A stretch of 64,000 bases of DNA from Dichomitus squalens LYAD-421 SS1 (GCF_000275845.1 NW_006766889.1:932923-996922); one strand, 5' to 3'; counted from the first letter of the stretch, positions 1-12,598 are shown. Notes: a model not told the origin generated them from the sequence alone. Made by a program: numbers and translations.

Positions 1-114
1 CGAGAAGGTACGAGACGCCCAGCGAGCCAGCTCCTCTCCGGCGAGCTCAAAGTTGGGCGTAATGGAGCACCTTGTCGCTATCCACAACATCTCTGGAGGC
101 TATTCAATCTCTGC

Positions 115-2109
115 ATGTCTTTCCCTGTACCAACGCGAGCACTGTTAAACCCGAAGTTCGACGGATACAAGTTCTCGCCGCTGGATTACAATGAGGTCAC
201 TTCGCACTATCCTCTAGAGCACAAGGTTTCGCAAACCAACGTGTCCGGACGTACCCCTCTCTCCTTCGAGGAGGTACAAAGCCGCGTTACTCACAACCAC
301 CTTGCCATTTGCGGTCAAACCAGGCGAGCCGCATACGTTGACGCGGAGCTTAGGGTGATTGGAATCGATGTGGACGAGGTGAGCAGGTCCCTCTACATGC
401 CGACAAGCAGACCGGGTTGATTGACATATGATCGGCTTGGGAAGTAGGCTACACTTCGACCTGCCTTTCGAATACTCTACGAGCTACCAAGGCCCGTTCA
501 ATCTTCTGCTGTCGAGTCTCTCCAGCGGGAGTACCCTTCTGCAGCATTTGTGGACGCGGCGTCCCTATTTGTCGCCGATGGACATGGCTCACTTTACGCT
601 CTGCGTGTTGCAGATAGTGGACCCGCGGAGTTGCTGGCCACGTATGAGCTCACCATCCCCGAAGCCTACGAATCCTCACAGACCTCGGTCCCCTTCCGGC
701 TGCACCAGGCCATTAACCCCGACGGCCTACGCGCCGCCCTAGTCCTGTCGTCGAAGCACTACCCCAAGACCGGCCAGCCAGTCACAAGTACCTCAAAGCC
801 GCCCCAGGTCAAGTTTGACCTATGGGGTGTGCAGATCCCCCTCCCCCTTGCGCAATCTCCACAAACGCAAGCGCTCCAGATCGTCTGGCACCGACGCGGA
901 GCCGACGTTCCGGCGTACATTGCATACGACTCTTCGCGCAAATCCTTCCTCTTCGTCGGCAGTTCCGTCTATCTCCCGGCAGCCGTCGCTTCCTCGCCGC
1001 CATACGAGCCCTCCCCAGAGGAGCTCGCACCGATTCCCCGTGCAGGCGAGAATCTTGACGGCCCGACAGACGAGAACCGATCTAGGCCCCCTCCTCCCTA
1101 TTCGTGGACACAAACGTCGGACTCGGTGACAGTGGCGATCCCGCTTCCCGCAGACACTCCGACAGAGCACATCAAAGTCGCGTTCTCTCCGCGCACGCTC
1201 ACCGTTCTTGTCGAGGGGCCCACCTCGCCCACATCGACGGATGTCCCAGTCGTAGTGCCCCGCTTTACGCTCAAGCCGCTGTGGGACGGGATCCACCCCG
1301 GTACATCGCTCTGGACGTTCGATCGCGCCGCCGAGAGCAAGTACGGTATCTTGGCTCTCCACCTCGACAAGCAGAACGAGGGCACCCGCTGGTCGCAGGT
1401 CTTCGCCGCTGCCGGGACCGGACAGGGCGAGGAGGAGGTCCCCGAGACGCTTGACCCGACGGAGCTATACAACATCCGCGAGGCGCTGGAGAAGTACACG
1501 GCTGCGCTCCAGAGCGGCACGGACGCTAGCGGGCTGGGATTGGGGACGGGCGTGCCGAGTCTTGCGGAGGGAGAACGGGACGACGAGGTCGACCTGTCCG
1601 TCGGGAAGTCCGTGTGCGTCACATGGGTTGGCGTTGATGGGAGGCATGACATGCATGGTGACGACTCGCCACTGCAAGTGCTTTCGACGCCATTCCCTGG
1701 GGCTGCCGGCTCTTTCAAGACATCTCTTGTTGCCAAACACGGCCTGGACGGCGTGACGTTTACGCTGAAGGACGCAGCCAACCCGGAGGACCCACCCATA
1801 TGGGAGCACACCTCAACTTACTCCGCGCTCTCTTTCGTCCTCGCATCCAAGAGAGACACCCGCTTCGTCCACCACGTCTCTTCCAAGGCTGTTTTTGCGT
1901 TTGAGAGTGGTGCGCAGGACCTCGGTGGGAACGTCTACATCTACCGCGGGGCTGGCCCGAAGGAGAACTGGGCGAAACAAGCAATTCTTAAGATCGGTGG
2001 CGGTCTCGCAGGCTCGCTCCTAGGCGTGGGGTTGATGAAGGTGCAAGGCAGAATCGTCATCTTGGCGCTATGCGAGGGGGAGCTGGTCGTACTCTATGGT
2101 ATATTGTAA
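115..2109 (+). CDS. NudC domain-containing protein 1 (NUDCD1/CML66-like)
   Basis: Two exons, 115-378 and 448-2109, joined by a 69-nt GT-AG intron, give a protein of about 641 residues. The N-terminus (LLNPKFDGYKFS, residues about 11-22) matches the start of NUDCD1 proteins. A CS (p23/HSP20-like) domain begins near residue 303 with YSWTQTSDSVTV and runs through the stretch with LWDGIHPGTSLW. The C-terminal part, with WEHTSTYSALSFVLASKRDTRFV, also fits the family, which carries propeller-like repeats around the CS domain. Known family role: Hsp90-type co-chaperone linked to dynein and WD40 client proteins; the exact fungal role is not known to me. Reading from the ATG at 115 keeps the conserved N-terminus and the splice restores the frame exactly. 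It converges on the PP2C gene downstream. Confidence 0.86.
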
Positions 2110-2714
2110 AGCTGCATTCGGTATGTTGTGTAGGCACGAAATTGTAATTTGTAGCCCTGATGAACATTACATTCCAGAAAGCATGTTAACCAGCGTTGCA
2201 GCGAACCGGGTGCGGGTGTAACAGACGTTGAGCGGCATGGATCAGTAATTGTGCAGACATTACAAGGTGGACGCTACAGCATCTATCGAGCTCGTTGGGC
2301 TGGTGCAACATATATACAGAAGTAGCAGGGGTACGTAGCATCATCGAGACGACGTGTTCACCGTGACGCGAAAGTAAACAGCATGCAAAGGGGACATGTA
2401 CAAACACCGCCGTGGTGACCATAGCTATGAAGACATGCGCATCCAAAACACAGGAGCCACACATACACAAGCCTAAAGCGTGGGATGGCGAATAGTCCGG
2501 ACCTCGATCAGAGATGTTTGAAGGTAACAGATAACGTGACGGGAATATACAGCATACGTGCAACGCACACGGAGGCCCAGACAACACTGGAAGACATATC
2601 GTGAACAGCGGTAAAGACATGAGAAGTAGTAGTGGGAAGCTGCGACAGAATACAGATCATCGAGTACCGATGGGATCATTAATACAGTGCGTGTAGACTA
2701 ACCAATATGTCACC
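2110..2714. other. Convergent intergenic region
   Basis: About 600 bases between the stop of the NUDCD1-like gene and the stop of the PP2C gene on the other strand. Both 3' UTRs must lie here. The short reading frames show no recognisable family and I see no RNA gene or repeat. Confidence 0.6.
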
Positions 2715-4981
2715 CTAGACCTTCAGCGGGCTCTCGCTCGAATCCAGGAAACCCTCCGCCTTGAGCGCGGCGCTCGGCGCCTCGCTGTCGGGCGGCAGAT
2801 GCTTGAGCTGGGCAGGCGTCGCGTCGCCGTTTGGCGGCGTAGGCGGGGGCGGGGGCGTCTCCCCACCTCGCGAGCCGAGCGTTGTTGAGGACCCTGAGGA
2901 CGCGCCGTTATATGTGTACGTTGGAGACTCCGGGTCGCTCGCATGCCCACCCTCACCCTCCGTCTCACCGTGACCGTCACGGTCGTGCTCGTGCTCGCCG
3001 TCCTCGTCATGCAGGTCATCCATGTCGACGTCGTGCTCGTTGAACGCGCCCATGTCGTCTAGTTCCTGCAGCTGCTCCCGGAGGCTCTTCGTCATGTCGA
3101 GCTGAATCGGTCGCCCGAAACCTGCGCTGCTGAGGAGCGAGCGCGCATTGATGCCATGGCTCTCGATGTCATCATCGTCGCTGTCGTCATCGTCATCATC
3201 GGGAGCTGCGTGGAGGATGAGGGAGCCATCACCCCCAAGGATGTTTGCAAAGCCGCCGAAGAGGGACGTTGTCGTCGTGTCGTTTACCGGGATGTAGTTG
3301 GCACGTTCCCGGTCCTCTCGTTCACGCCGTTCTCGTTGGCGCTGCTCGTACGCCTCGCGTTTCACCTTGAACGACATGAGGCGGCTCGTCGAGTAGAGTT
3401 GGGGCAGCGTCTCGGGTGTCTGGTATCCGTACTTGTTCTTCACCCGGTCTGTTACCCAGTTGTACCACTCGTCCTGAGTCTTGCCATTCAGAATCGCGAC
3501 AATCATGATCGTCATATTGTCGCAGCCAATTCCTGCGCCAGTTGTGGTATCGGGCGCAAGACAAAGCTCGCAAATCTCCTCGCAGATCTGCGGCAGACGA
3601 CGTCCTTGCGAGATGAGCAGTCTGACAACATTGACGGCCTGCTGCGACGATAGGCAGTCCCAGATACCTGTTCAGATACGTGTGAGCTGAATGTGGGCAA
3701 GTCATGAGTATTCGGCATCCACGCACCATCGCACGCAATGATGAGGAACTCGTCTTCGCTCGTGATCTGGTGCTCGATGATGTCGGGATCGCTTGTGATG
3801 ATCTGCGCCTCGGGTCCGATCGAGGCGTTCTTCTTGTAATCGAAGTCACCGAGGGCTCTGGCGAGAGCGAGGTTACCTGTCCACAACACTTAAAAGTGAG
3901 ATGAGGGTACGGAGCTATTCACGAACCATTCACGCGACCGTACTCGATGTATCCACCAGCCGCTTGTATGCGGCTTTTCTCCTCTGGGAATGATGTCAGA
4001 AGAACGTAGAGTGCGCTTGTAAGAGACATAGACATACTTTCATTCTGAGGTTTGTGGTCGTAGCTGAGCTGCTTCGCCTCGCCCCTGACGCAGATCACCG
4101 AACGCGAGTCGCCGGCGTTTGCCTGGAAGCGGATGAGCACTATTGCTCGGAAGCCTCATAGTGATAAACTACATACCACATAGATCTTGCCATCTTTCGT
4201 CAGCAGCGCCGCCACCGCGGTGGCTCCTGAGGCGTCCCTCGAAAATTCAGGATCTAGGATGAAAGTGACGAGGACCTCGGTTAGACTTTGGGCGAGAATG
4301 CGCGGGATGTGTGCGCACTGGATCGAATATCCTCGTCCGTGCCAAGGAATGCATTCTTGAGGGACTCTTTGAGCTCCCCCTTCTTGTATGCTTCGTCCTG
4401 GACGAGGCGTTTATGGAGGTTCTGCCCCGCATACCTTGCGACAGCCGAACCTGCGAATCGAGCGGGGAAGCACGAAAATGATAAGGCCCCACAATGAACA
4501 AATTCGGGATCGAAAGAAACGCACCTCCGTGTCCATCGTAGACCGCAAAGAATGTGTTGCCGTCGGGAGCGTCCTCTTCGAGGTTGAGGAGAGCGGTATG
4601 CGCATCTTCCATGGCTACAAAATTGTACGTTAGCGAACGATCGGCAAATCAGAACGAGGCCGCCTGAGCGGCGTCGCGGATACACGTGAAGGCGAGAAGG
4701 GGCAGGCGGAGGGCTATATGAGGGGTCGCGAGGCACATAAAAGAAGCTCACTTATTCTCCATCCCTGCATCTCGCTCACACCATAGTGATACTTGTCATT
4801 TGCGCCCTGTTCCGTCACCTTGTCCGTGGCTGCAGCAGACGAAAACGGTCTTAGTGTTCGACGCACGTGTCCTAGCTCAAGCATGATGCATGCATACACG
4901 GTATAGAGAGGGTTTGACCCTGCAGCACAATACTGGTAAATTGGACGCTCCACAGGCGAAGCAAAATCAATCACGCACCAT
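2715..4981 (-). CDS. PP2C-type Ser/Thr phosphatase (Ptc2/Ptc3-like)
   Basis: Ten exons on the minus strand, about 560 residues. Spliced from 4981 the protein starts MGQTLSIPSTDKVTEQ and continues through [75 protein letters not shown] and [13 protein letters not shown], which are the PP2C metal-binding and core motifs in order. The first exon is only the ATG (4981-4979), followed by a 22-nt exon at 4919-4898, then 4829-4752, 4614-4525, 4450-4319, 4253-4177, 4122-4038 and three more. The long acidic, Asp- and His-rich tail after the catalytic domain resembles yeast Ptc2/Ptc3, which dephosphorylate stress MAP kinases and checkpoint kinases; substrates here are unknown. All catalytic residues I can identify are present. 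Confidence 0.93.
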
Positions 4982-5467
4982 CTTGATTCGAATAATGTCC
5001 CGGGAAGGAGGCGTGCGTCCGTCGTGGGTCGTGGGTCAAGCGCGGACGATTGTTGCGAAGAAAAGTAGGCTATACGGGTAGGCAGAAACGTGTGGAGGCA
5101 GAGGTCGTGTGGGGTCTCGAGTCAGGGATCTGTTGACGGATGTTTGCGGAGCAAATTCTCTGCAGCGTTCGCAGGTGGTGAGTCCCCAATATGGCAATCT
5201 GCCCTAATCCTGACCCCGCAGCCCGGCCGCTCTGCCCCGGGATCTGCAAGATGTGATCATTCCACCAGGACCGCATCAACCCTCCCAACCCATGTATTGT
5301 CGGTCAACACATCACAGACGTACACACACAGAGATCACAGCACAGACTTCAGAGTACGGATACAGCGACGAAAGCAAGCGAATCGTGTTACACGGCGAAG
5401 ATACTAATAAGATTAAGGAACCTACGCACGCTTGTTCTGCATCCCCAGTCCATCCTCGCCGGCCAAC
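4982..5467. other. Promoter of the PP2C gene and 3' flank of the next minus-strand gene
   Basis: Nearly 490 bases between two minus-strand genes. It must hold the PP2C promoter and 5' UTR and the 3' UTR of the gene at 8361-5468. I see no TATA box I would trust and no other gene. Confidence 0.5.
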
Positions 5468-8361
5468 TCAACCCTTGCGTTTCGACGCGGACTTGGGCTC
5501 CTTGGTCGAAGAGGAACCCTTGCCCGACAATGCGCGTGGCACACTCATCTCGCGTTGCGACGGCGGGCCAGGCGTACGCGCCCGCGGCGGTGGAGGGCGT
5601 CCACGAGCGGGCCGCTCATCCTCTTCTTCGCGGCGAGGCGTTTCGGCCCGAGCTTTCCCCTTCCCCTTCCCCTTCGCGGCAGACGTCTGTCCTGACGCAG
5701 CAGCAGAAGTTGAAGCGCTTGCGCCGCGTCTCCGCGCCAGCGACGACAAAGGCTCGTCATCGCTGTCAACATCATTGTTGTTCTGGGATGGGGTGGGCGG
5801 CAACGGTCTATCGTTGTCGTCTAGCTTGAACGAGACACGGCGGCCTCGGGACCGGCTGCGTTGTCCCGGCGGCACGGATGCCGGACGGAGAATCGGCGAC
5901 GAATTGGGAGAAGACGACGAAGGGATCGGCGAGGACGGCGGGAGCGTACTATTCGAGAAGCGGGGGTCATACGAGTATGGGTACGGGTGCGGATGATGTG
6001 TGGGCGTAGAATATGTCGATGATCGAGAAGGACCAGCCTCGGAAGAGGATGATGTGGCCAGAAAGTGTGATGGGACGGTGTTGTGACGACGATGGCTGGG
6101 GGTGTAGGGCGGCCATGGCACTGGCGGGAAGGGAAGACCTGGAGGGTAACCAGGGCCCGATGGGGGCGGCGGAGGTTGAAAGGCTCCCGAAGCCATAAGA
6201 TACGACAGACTGTGCCATGCCTGAGCCATAGCGTATTGTGCCTGTGCGTCTTGGAGGACAGGAAACGGAGTGTGTCGTTCATCCCGGTCAGAAAGATAAC
6301 GACTGTTGCTCGCAGACGAACCGGAGTCATCATGTCGTGGGGTGTACAGAGGGAATACAGGTGGGTATATCGGGCGAGACGACGGCCCTTGTGGGACGAC
6401 CTGGCTTCTTGTGCGGGAGTGACTACGGCCCGAACCCTTGGCAGGCTCTTTTTCTGTACGATCGTCTTCAGCACCGAGATGTAGTTTGACAGGCGTCGCA
6501 ACATACCGTCTTCATCGTCTGTTTGAAGGGGCGACGACGTCGTTGGAGGAACATCAGATGAATAGCCAGACCTAACACTACCCCGCGCAATGGGCTGCTT
6601 TCTGGTAGCGCTTGGCGCAGCTGGAGGGGGTTCTGGGGAGACAGCCTTCGCAGGCGAGCCGTCTGACAACGACGACAGGGAAGAGACCCTCTGGCGCTTC
6701 CTACCTCTGGATGGTGGTGGAGGTTGAGGGGAACTCGACCCATCTGTCGGCTCTCTCGTCGGGGCTCGGGGCTGTGATTGAGAGCGTGCAGGTTTCGGGA
6801 CTCTCGATGGGCTTCCCGGTCGAGCGGGCTCGGCTACTGCAGTTTCCTTCTCCTTGCCTTTAGCGCTCTTGCGTTTGACAGCAGCCATACTAGCAGAAGA
6901 CGCTGGCTCTGGTGAGGGCTGCCGAACAAAAGGCGTTCGTCCCTTTAACCGTCTAGGTACGGTTGTGATAACGACCTCGGGCTTTAGACGTGGAAGTTTC
7001 TTTGCCTTCTTGGGAGGGCCGACAGGGAAGGTATACTGCGAGGCCGTGCGCTCACCGAGATCAAGGGACGGAAGCCTCTCATGTACATTATCATCGTCCT
7101 CGCTGGGAGGACGTAGACGCGGCGTGTACCGCGGGCGGGGCTTAGGGAGTTTGGGACTAGGCGTGTCAGCCCGAGATGCTGGAGATTCGTCTTGTTGCGA
7201 GATCGGGACACTGTCAGCGGTAGAGGAAGAAGAGCGTGGTGGTGTGAGCAACTGCAGCACCTGTTCAGGAGAAGAAGGTCGCTCGGGATTTTGGGCGCGC
7301 TTTCCCGTAGACTGCGGGAGTGGCCTTGGTTTAGAACGCGCCCGAGAAGGCTCGCGTTTTTGTGTCCTAGAAGCCCGAGGCTGTGGCCGTTCACGATCAC
7401 GAGGAGCTGGCGCAGGGGAGGGCGAGCGTGATACGGTCAAATCGATGATGTCGTCCGGAGGAGGAACAGAACGGCGCGGAGGAAGAGGTGTGTCGTCGAT
7501 GTCCCACGCTGCAAGTTCGTCTTCAGAAGAATCGTCGTCGGCAGGTTTGATGGGTTTCGACTTGCGACGCTGTAGTTGGCGTTTCGCACTGGGGGAACAG
7601 CCTCCATGCTCCCGTCCTAAAGCAGCATTGTCCGTCTCCTGTTCATCTACTTGCTCAGGGTGGTCGCTGAGATCATGCTCTTCCTCCTCTAATCCAGTCA
7701 CGGCGATCTCCTCCTCCTCCTCCTCTTCGTTGTCGTCGTCTCCAAACAGTTCCCTGCGCTTCTTTTCTGCCTCCTCAAATTCCCTGAATGCTTCGGCATC
7801 CTCGGGGTTGGTCTCGTCCGCGGGTGGCACATACCAGGTCTTATAGTACTCCAGTTTCACCGGCACGGCCGGGGGTGAGATGAGGTCCAGTTCATCGGCA
7901 GATTCCTCCTCTCCGTCCCCTTCCGCATCCCCAGTAGCCTCGGTTTCTGCATCCTCGCTCCTGGTATCTTCGGGATCCGCTTCTGGAAGAAGGAGAGAGC
8001 CGATGCTATAGCTGGTAGCAGCAGAGCGGGTGATCCCACGATCTTTAATGATCTTGAGCTCCCGAAGGTCGACGATGTCGTCTTCATCCAAGGGCTTGTT
8101 GTAGCGCCCTGCAAGCTGGTCCCAGAACTGGAAGAGACGGCTACTTGATTCCAAACGCAAATCGCTCCAGCCAGAAGACGAAGAAGGTGGTCGAACAGAA
8201 CTTGAACTAGATGGCGTGGATGAGAGTCTAGGTCGCTTGGAAGGCGGAGGCTTGTCCTTGGGCTGCCAAACTCGAGAGACAGGGGGAGAAGCAGACGGCG
8301 TGATCAGCGGCGGTCGGTAAGGCGGCGGTTTCTCCGCTGGGCGGGCGGGAATGCCGTCCAT
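5468..8361 (-). CDS. Disordered protein with Scm3/HJURP-like motif (candidate CENP-A chaperone)
   Basis: Two exons, 8361-6507 and 6453-5468, with a 53-nt intron (GTATGT...TACAG), give 946 residues. The minus-strand reading frame runs on past the donor, but splicing switches to a frame with coding-like composition that stays open to 5468. Start is the first in-frame ATG (MDGIPARP); the frame is open upstream but has no ATG. Residues about 73-115 hold the only ordered-looking block: FQFWDQLAGRYNKPLDEDD, then IVDLRELKIIKDRGITRS. Its layout resembles the fungal Scm3/HJURP motif (D-E-I-D-L, then E-I, then D-x-G-x-L-R-S) that binds CENP-A. Acidic stretches follow, then Ser/Pro/Arg-rich sequence and a basic tail with GRP and KGKGKGKA patches that may bind DNA. 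The Scm3 assignment is inference; it may be an unrelated disordered nuclear protein. Confidence 0.6.
6454..6506 (-). other. Intron deciding the C-terminal frame of the Scm3-like gene
   Basis: Donor GTATGT at 6506, a CTGA branch-like site, and acceptor TACAG ending at 6454; 53 nt. Ignoring it gives a different tail rich in Arg/His/Thr. Using it joins ...DED to EKEPAKGSGRSH and a long proline-rich C-terminus. Confidence 0.7.
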
Positions 8362-10796
8362 AGCGTCGGAAGGAAGCTGGAGGCAGCAGCCACCGTGGTT
8401 GACGTTGACTTCGAGAAAGGCAATCGCTTTGTCGCCTTCTAACACGCACGTGACCACTACCCGTCAATCAACGCGTCGCCCCGCGTCCGGGGCTTTTCTC
8501 TAAACCACTTTCATCCCATCCTACGCAATGTCCCAGCTCATGCACGAAGTACAACGGTCACAATGTAATGCCAAGCATCACCGCGATGGCCAACCAGCAT
8601 GATTGCGTGTATGCTGTGGATCGTCAGGAAAGAACAGCAGCGTTCTTCACTGGCGAACATGTGATGGGTCTAGGCTTGCACGCAACGGACGGAAGACGGG
8701 GATGGACGGGCTACTTTGTGATAGAGGCGTGCGGTTCTCACACGAAGAGAACAACCAGTCCTGGTAAGCATGCCCCATACCGCGGTGATACGAAGTACTT
8801 CGGATGTGTTCATACGAAGTGGTCGCCCTACAAGTTAGAAGAGCTCGCACACCGGCACGATCCACAGAGCAACAGAAAAGACGCCAATCATCAACGCCGA
8901 TTCTTTGGCGGATCCCTACCTTACCCTTGCTACCAGGGACTCGACTTCGTCCTCCGACGCCGGTAGGAGCTTATGGGCTTCCATTCCAGAGGTCTGCACA
9001 AGGATGTAGTGTGTCAAACTGGGATCCTCGCGACATACAGAAGGTCAGATCGTCTCAGCTAAGGCTCGAGACATACTTAATGTTCGTTCATCAGCGCACC
9101 TCCAGCAGCACTACTCCTGCCGTTGGGCACTCCGCCCAAGCAACCCAAAAGCCCAGTGGCACAATACTGGTCGTGTGACACCCAAATGTCCTCGGGGTTC
9201 AGGGTGTCTCGTCCAATGAGCACGCAAGGCGGAAGCGATCTCGTTACCGGCACACCTACACGAGGCTTCCGGCTGCGCAGCTTCACCGGCACACGACCAC
9301 TACGCACACAGTCCGTTCCATTCTCAGTCAACGGGTAGCAATGCTCGACCCCTCATTGCGCCAAGCAGAACCCGACGGTCGTGTGACTGTTCGCGAAATC
9401 TGGTAATCAGCCAGTTTTTTCGCAAGGGTCGCTTACGAACAGAGCGAGGGAATGAGATCGGGAACCGACACTATCGATAGCGCGCGCTGCGTACGGTAGT
9501 TCCTTCCTGCCAGGGGTTGCGAAGCAGTAGCGGCGATTTGTGCCTCGTGTATCCCTTCCCACCCTCATTGTGTGTTCGGCGAGTGCGAGCGGACCTCGGT
9601 GAGCATCGCCCCTGCGGCACAAGAAGGGTAAGCCGCGAACATCGCCAGTAGTGGCCGTCCACAGTTTTGCTTGGCTAAAGCTTTGCGTGTTGCTTCAAAA
9701 CTTCAATGAGCACTGATGCTGGAGACCAACTTGGTTTCTAAGAACCTCTGTATAGTCCAGCCCAAGAGGATCCCGCGTCGAATCCCGAATTCTTAATCCC
9801 TGCTGCAGTCAATGCTTCTGTCTGTCCTGCTGCTCAAACGAGGGAAGCGCTTACTTTACCTGCCCCCTACTCGCTTCTAAGTTCAGACGGAAGACCTCGT
9901 TGCGCGTGCCTGCACATGGCTGACACCTGCGAGCGCTAGACAGCTCGGAGATGAAAAAGGGAAGACGGGTAGTCGAAGGCAGATGACGTTGAGTACACGA
10001 CAGTCCCGTAGCATTCCGAAGATGCTCGACTTGCCGCAGCCATACGCGCATCTGGTAGGGGCGCTGGACCTAGGAGCAGAAGCGACGCATGTCACAGAAT
10101 ACTCAGCGGGATCTAGAGCTCCATGAACGTGTTGCGCTAACCGAACGGCGATTCCTCAGCCGAGGCCCAGGAAATGAAACGGCTGCCACATCCTAGCCAC
10201 CAAATTTCGTCCACACGTCCCACCCGGCCAAGTCGTGGATTGCGACATCCTCGCCCTTCTTCACGGGAGCGCTGTGGAGATGGCAACCAGTGCAGGGCGC
10301 ATTCTGCAGGATCCAGAACAGCTCAGTCGCACGTTCGTGGAGATCTTGACTACTCACCGACGTGCACACTCACCTAGCATTGTGGACAGCGTAACCGTAC
10401 GCGAGGGAGCATCGTACATCCTGACCAGCATCAAGGCGGACCACTAGCATCATGTATCCTTGCAGAGCAAGAGCTATGACGACCATATGACGGAGGTGCT
10501 CTCGCGTCCGATAGTGTAAAAAAAATGCCTGGAAAGCATAAGAAGTGCGGCGACGTAACAATTAAGCATGATCTCCGTGCTTACCCAGTCTTCGTCTCAT
10601 CCGCTTGTGCAGCGTGCGAAATGATATGCTGCAAACTAACATCGGTTTGTTACCTCAGGCACTCCGATGGGCATTATCCAGCACGACCATGGATGATCTA
10701 CGGCACAAAGAGCACGCTACCCATGCATCTCCGAGTGAGCCCACGGAGGGCGCACACACTCAATGTATAGGATCCATTTTCAAGGTCGACGATCCG

Positions 10797-10816
10797 ACGA
10801 ACGTTCGAACGTTCGT
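10797..10816. repeat. Perfect 20-bp palindrome
   Basis: ACGAACGTTCGAACGTTCGT equals its own reverse complement and is also nearly two copies of CGAACGTT. It could be a dimeric transcription-factor site or a cruciform-prone sequence. It lies in a gene-poor stretch with no clear promoter partner. Confidence 0.8.
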
Positions 10817-12498
10817 TCCCATCTCAAGTCCCAGCCACTGCGGGCCCCTCATTCCGAGATATCGCGAATGGAACGCTCCTTATTTCCCGACAGGCACGCG
10901 GATGCTCCAGCTCTGCAGAAGCCCATCTTCGACGCCCGCGCATCACCTGCTGCGTCGTGCGCGTATGGCGGGCATCGTGTGGAGTCAGAAGAGCCTGTCG
11001 CGATGCTCCGTGAAGGCTTGCATGTGATGATCTGTAAGCCCTGAACTAGGTGCTGTAGTCGTCCATGGAAGGTTCATGATTTGCATTTGCGCTGCGAACA
11101 GGAATGCTGCGTGCTCCGCAATAGTCTTGTCTCGGTCTTTCAAGTTTCTTGGCCTGATTTGGAGCTATGGTCGATTCTTCTCCCTCGCCACTCTTGCAGT
11201 GAGAGTCCCAGCAATAGAGAGCGACGCAACCCTGACGGACGGTTCAAGAAGTTGTCACGCATCACTACCCTTTCTCGAGAGGAAACAAAGGACGTACACC
11301 ATGTCACACGAGCGGCCATCCGTAGTATGATAGCAGGTTTGTACGTAAGGCACCTGCGTAAGGTAAGCAAAATCTTCAGGAAGCCATTGCGGAGCAATTA
11401 GGAGACAAGCCACATTCCTTCTAGACCGAGGAAGTCAGAGGTTTCTGCCAAAAAGTCCTATTGCTCGTCAGCCTCCGAGGTCGGCTCAGATTCCCGTATG
11501 CCGTATAAGGTACGAAACTAGATTATGGCGTACTGAGTTGACAAAGTTAGCTTAGATAGGCTGTGAGAAAGAGTTCCATAGAAAGCAATTGTGTGGCTGA
11601 GTGCCGGCCACGTGGCCACAAGCTGCCGCGCACTCGGTCAGCATGCTCGCAAACATCGCCTCGATGCACTCGACTTGCCGAACTGCGACCTGCTGCAAGA
11701 TTTGGTGAACGCATGCTACGAAGCTATTGTTGCAAGCAACCCCAGGACCTTCATAGACCCAGGAAGCGTTCATCTGGTTTGGTGACAGGACGTCGCGATG
11801 CGATCCTCGACCTGTCATACTGATACAGTCCGACGGTTTCGTCTGCAAGTGAAGTGACCCCGCTACATGCGGAAAAAGCACGACAACTTCGTCATGTAAA
11901 GGTCTCGGCGTTTGACTGAAACTCGTGAGTACCTGGACAATCTAGCTCAGTCATAGGACGCTCTGACCACCGGTGTTCTCGAATGCTCAAGAACCGCTTT
12001 CGCTATCACTCTTCGTCTCTCCAGCGGCACTTTGCTTGCTTTTCCATTCTTCTGACGGGAAGTCAGCTCTAAGGGAGGCATCCGCCGTCCAAAAAACGGA
12101 AGCGATGATGGCACGGTCGTGGAAAAAGTCTCGAGCTCAAACCGCCGCGGTATCTCGTGCAATAGATGTTCGATTGCAAAATAGGTCTATTGACCACCAC
12201 GTCACCTGAAAGCGCTTGTTGAGCTCTCATGAATCGGAGCAGCAGCGATTGCGCGATCTGAATTGGTACAGAGCGGCCTTCTGACGACTAGCGCTGGGCG
12301 CATAACTAACCCTTCAAGATGTGGCTTATCGCGCACCTCTCTTGGGACGTCCGCAGTTCTGCCGAAAGCAACCGCGCAACCGCTGAGTCGCGACTGGGCT
12401 TCCTCCAGGACACGGGGTGTTAGCTCGGAGCAGCTCGTCTGATCTCAACCTTGCGCACATCATCAAATATACCAGATTCGCGCTCCCTCCCTAGAAAG

Positions 12499-12505
12499 TA
12501 TATAA
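12499..12505 (+). promoter_or_regulatory. TATA box candidate
   Basis: TATATAA about 95 bases upstream of the ATG at 12599, followed by a C/T-rich stretch typical of fungal transcription starts. It supports a plus-strand transcript starting near 12530-12545. Confidence 0.4.
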
Positions 12506-12598
12506 TGTCAAAGGCCCAGGTCGACTCTCTCTCACCTCACCCAGAGTTCTCAGCCCAGCACAGGGATTTTCTTCAGCACCTTCTCGCCAAGCCTCGAC

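Larger units (their letters stand above)
8362..12598. other. Gene-poor stretch with only short frames
   Basis: More than 4 kb where no frame exceeds about 140 codons and none matches a family I know. The 5' end must hold the promoter of the minus-strand gene ending at 5468. Between about 10235 and 11790 several plus-strand frames look mildly coding-like, for instance one around 11660-11785 containing DLLQDLVNACYEAIVAS. They are broken by stops and frame changes, as in a decayed gene, but I cannot name it. A perfect 20-bp palindrome lies at 10797-10816. No inverted terminal repeats or long tandem repeats were seen. Confidence 0.5.

Noticed and set aside
5821..8457. Minus-strand frame read straight through to 5821 as one 878-residue protein
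   Set aside because: It begins at a GTG and its last 200 residues turn Arg/His/Thr-rich without sense. The GTATGT...CAG intron at 6506-6454 gives a better frame that runs to 5468.
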